A DNA stretch of 64,000 nt from Kuschelorhynchus macadamiae (taxonomy: Eukaryota; Arthropoda; Insecta; Coleoptera; Curculionidae). Positions 61,998 to 64,000 of this stretch are shown here, piece by piece. The DNA is taken from positions 1,947,001 through 2,011,000 of the forward strand of contig JAUTXW010000598.1 of NCBI GenBank assembly GCA_030620095.1, in the 5' to 3' direction. Under the pieces are notes generated by a model. It made no database searches and was not told the DNA's origin. It worked only from the letters and a program-made list of their open reading frames with translations. Each line of letters opens with the position of its first letter. Positions within the stretch are counted from its first letter, which is position 1. The translations under genes were made by a program, and so were the position numbers.

Positions 61998-62166
61998 TTG
62001 ACTGAGGCAGTCTCTAATCGGACGCAAGAAAGAAAGCTTCGAAAATGCCAAATGTGATTTTGGCGAAACGTCAGCAAAACTGTTCTTTTCAGAACGACAG
62101 TAGTGAACGGATATACACCCGGAATGAAAACATATTGTATTTTTCCATCCATGAAGGACTAAAAAT

Positions 62167-62219
<53 letters not shown>
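61998..62219 (+). mobile_element. solo PLE2-family terminal repeat with AT tail
   Basis: Matches the PLE2 terminal repeat (cagtctctaatcggacgc, ttggcgaaacgtcagcaaaa, gaacgacagtagtgaacgga), followed by ctaaaaatcaac and then an AT run (62170-62219). The same end order is seen inverted at 30440-30500. Confidence 0.85.
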
Positions 62220-62221
<2 letters not shown>

Positions 62222-62224
<3 letters not shown>

Positions 62225-62405
62225 GGTGCCCCAAACTCGTTGGTACGTTAGCCGTAAATCCAGATGTAGCCTTTGAATTTAATTCAAATTTGGAACGGAG
62301 ATAAGAGGTCAACTGAACTCTCGAAGCAAAATATTTTGACATTTCTGTTACTTCCGGTTTGAGCGGAAGTGACGTCACATTTGTTATCTTAAATGGGACA
62401 CCCTG
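62222..62405. mobile_element. 184 bp MITE-like element
   Basis: Left cagggtgccccaaac, right gtttaaatgggacaccctg-like end (aaatgggacaccctg), TA on the right. Only the terminal 10-12 bases are inverted. No gene. Confidence 0.55.
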
Positions 62406-62646
62406 TATTTATTAATTAATTTTGTTTCGTTGTTTAATTCTGAACATTTTTTTATAACATACTTGTACCTTTATCTTTAACCGTTTTTGAGATAATTGAG
62501 ATTAAATAAAAAATTGGAAGAAAAGATGGCACTAATTAAATGGCAATTTTTTAGAAACTACTAAACATAAAGAGACAAAAATTTGGTGGGTTGAAATATT
62601 AATATGACCCAACAAGATAAATGTCATATTATACATTTATTTTATA
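62406..62646. other. no supported gene
   Basis: Short AT-rich spacer between the MITE and the last mariner. Confidence 0.4.
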
Positions 62647-64000
62647 CAGGGTGGCTCAAAAATCGTATCATGTTAACACATTTTCTTTTTGCAATAACTA
62701 TAATTTTTCAAATGGAACACCCTGTATATTTTCTAAGTAATGTTTTCTCTGTAGAATGCTTATTTCAAAAAGTTATAATGTTACTATACCCATCTTCAAC
62801 GGTTTTTTAGATATTCAGGTTTTTATACTGGAACGTACTAAATATCCTAAAATTTGTAAAATTTAGTAGTTGGCTATGCATGATATGACAGGTTCTGGAA
62901 AAAGAAAAGTACAGTTGACTGTCAGAACGGTAACAAGCTTTGACCTTTTCTTCTCCTAATTTCAAAAATGGCAAATAATTATTCACATTCTGATATTCTT
63001 AATCTGTTTATTATTCATGGAGAATGTAATCGAATAGTGGCAAGAACATGTAGAACATTTAACGAACGATATCCAACTACCACCAATAAACGAAAGAAAA
63101 TTTAGAAAATTTGAGGCTAATTTTAAAAACCATGGCGATATTAAAACCGAACGGATTCAGGTTAGTCCGATTACTGGAGATGAAGACAATACCGTTAACG
63201 TTTTAGGATATTTTGAAGCTTACCCTCACGCTTCGATTTACAGTGCAGAAAGTGATTTGGGAATTTCCTATTCGTCTATTGAAAGAATTTTAAACAAAAA
63301 CGGAATGCACAATTGTAAGTTTGAAACAGCGCAATTTTTAAGAGAGGGAGATGCTATTCAGCGCGTTGAGTTTTGCGAGATGTTTTTAATAAAAATGCAG
63401 GAAGATCCCAGTTTTGTACAAAAAGTTATTTGGTCGGACGAGTCAAAATTTACACAAGAAGGAATTTTTAACAGAAGGAACTCTCATTTTTGGGCAAAAG
63501 AAAACCCACATTTTATAAAGGAAAGAGGATTTCAAGACAAATTTGGCTTCAATGTTTTTTGTATACTAATGGACAATAAGTTTCAGTATTGCATCTACGA
63601 TGAAAATCTTAATTCAGAAAAGTATTCAGATATTCTTAACAATACTTTAGGGCCATTTTTAAATACTTTAACCCCTGATGTAAGGTCATCCTGCTGGTAT
63701 CAATTAGATGGTGCACCGGCACATTGCACTCAACAAATTTCAACTTTGTTGTATAACTTATTCGATGACAGGTGGTTTAGACAAATGAGTCCTTGGTTAT
63801 GGCCACCTCGGTCACCTGATCTTACACCATTAGATTTTTATCTGTGGGGCACCATCAAGGAAAGGATTTATCAAACGCCAGTTACTTCCAAGGATGATTT
63901 AATAAATAGGGTACGCGTAGCTTTTCATCATTAATCATATTGATGTTTAAGAAAGTGTTTGGAATAATATTTATTTTTGTTATTGTTTTAATGGACGTAT
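62647..64000 (+). mobile_element. DD41D mariner, right part outside the window
   Basis: Left end cagggtggctcaaaaatc preceded by TA, then non-coding DNA and the transposase. A sequence aacaccctgta at 62718-62728 could instead be a separate tiny repeat's end. Confidence 0.65.
62968..63999 (+). pseudogene. DD41D mariner-type transposase, running off the window
   Basis: ATG at 62968 (MANNYSHSDILNLFIIHGEC), one frameshift near 63085, then open: YSSIERILNKNGMH (helix-turn-helix), VIWSDESKF (first Asp), FNRRNSHFWAKENPH, YQLDGAPAH (second Asp), PPRSPDLTPLDFYLWG (third Asp, 41 residues on). A second frameshift near 63930, after which the usual C-terminal sequence continues (SVWNNI) to the window end. 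Confidence 0.9.

Overview
This is a transposon-packed stretch of an animal genome, most likely an insect. It is AT-rich, its genes have GT-AG introns, and it carries Tc1/mariner DD41D, P-element/THAP, hAT, Ty1/copia, Ty3/gypsy, CR1/Jockey-like and Penelope-like elements. I cannot name the species. No tRNA, rRNA, CRISPR array or bacterial gene is visible.

Host genes. Two pieces of ordinary host gene are supported, both on the minus strand. Positions 40525-41588 and 59362-59581 are the last two exons of midasin (MDN1/Rea1, the ribosome-biogenesis AAA ATPase). They join in frame across a 17.8 kb intron that is almost entirely transposons. A 142-base exon at 3781-3922 resembles the N-terminal region of ARMC2.

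Layout. 1-1334: 3' part of a pogo/Tigger-like transposase. 1335-8410: low-information DNA with the ARMC2-like exon, dispersed repeats, a GC-rich duplicated segment and a tandem array. 8420-10266: a TA-flanked element carrying a second TA-flanked element. 11035-16400: a tandem repeat array of about 130 bp units split by a P-element-like transposon (11236-15185). 17160-24730: Penelope-like element 1 (PLE1), containing a hAT element (18348-23881, exact 8 bp target duplication), which contains a 5'-truncated Ty3/gypsy element. 25389-26340: AT microsatellites around a 337 bp MITE. 26400-30150: a CR1-like LINE on the minus strand. 30432-33853: Penelope-like element 2 (PLE2), with the longest uninterrupted retroelement ORF of the window, plus AT microsatellites. 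34571-40336: a second copy of the hAT, containing another LINE. 41643-49283: Ty1/copia element, minus strand, interrupted by a DD41D mariner with about 770 bp terminal inverted repeats. 49371-52460: an old mariner carrying a 1.8 kb nested element. 52633-53823: a broken gene of an uncharacterised repetitive family. 54590-59063: Penelope-like element 3 (PLE3), interrupted by a DD40D mariner. 59944-64000: two more DD41D mariners, MITE fragments and a solo Penelope terminal repeat.

What ties it together. All three Penelope-like elements have the same head-to-head structure: a 5'-truncated coding part joined to an inverted copy of their own 3' end. Two of the three families carry a hammerhead-ribozyme-like core in that 3' repeat. 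Target-site duplications (TA for mariners, 8 bp for hAT and P) give an order of insertion. Nearly every transposon gene is broken, so the window is mostly a record of past transposition around two host genes.
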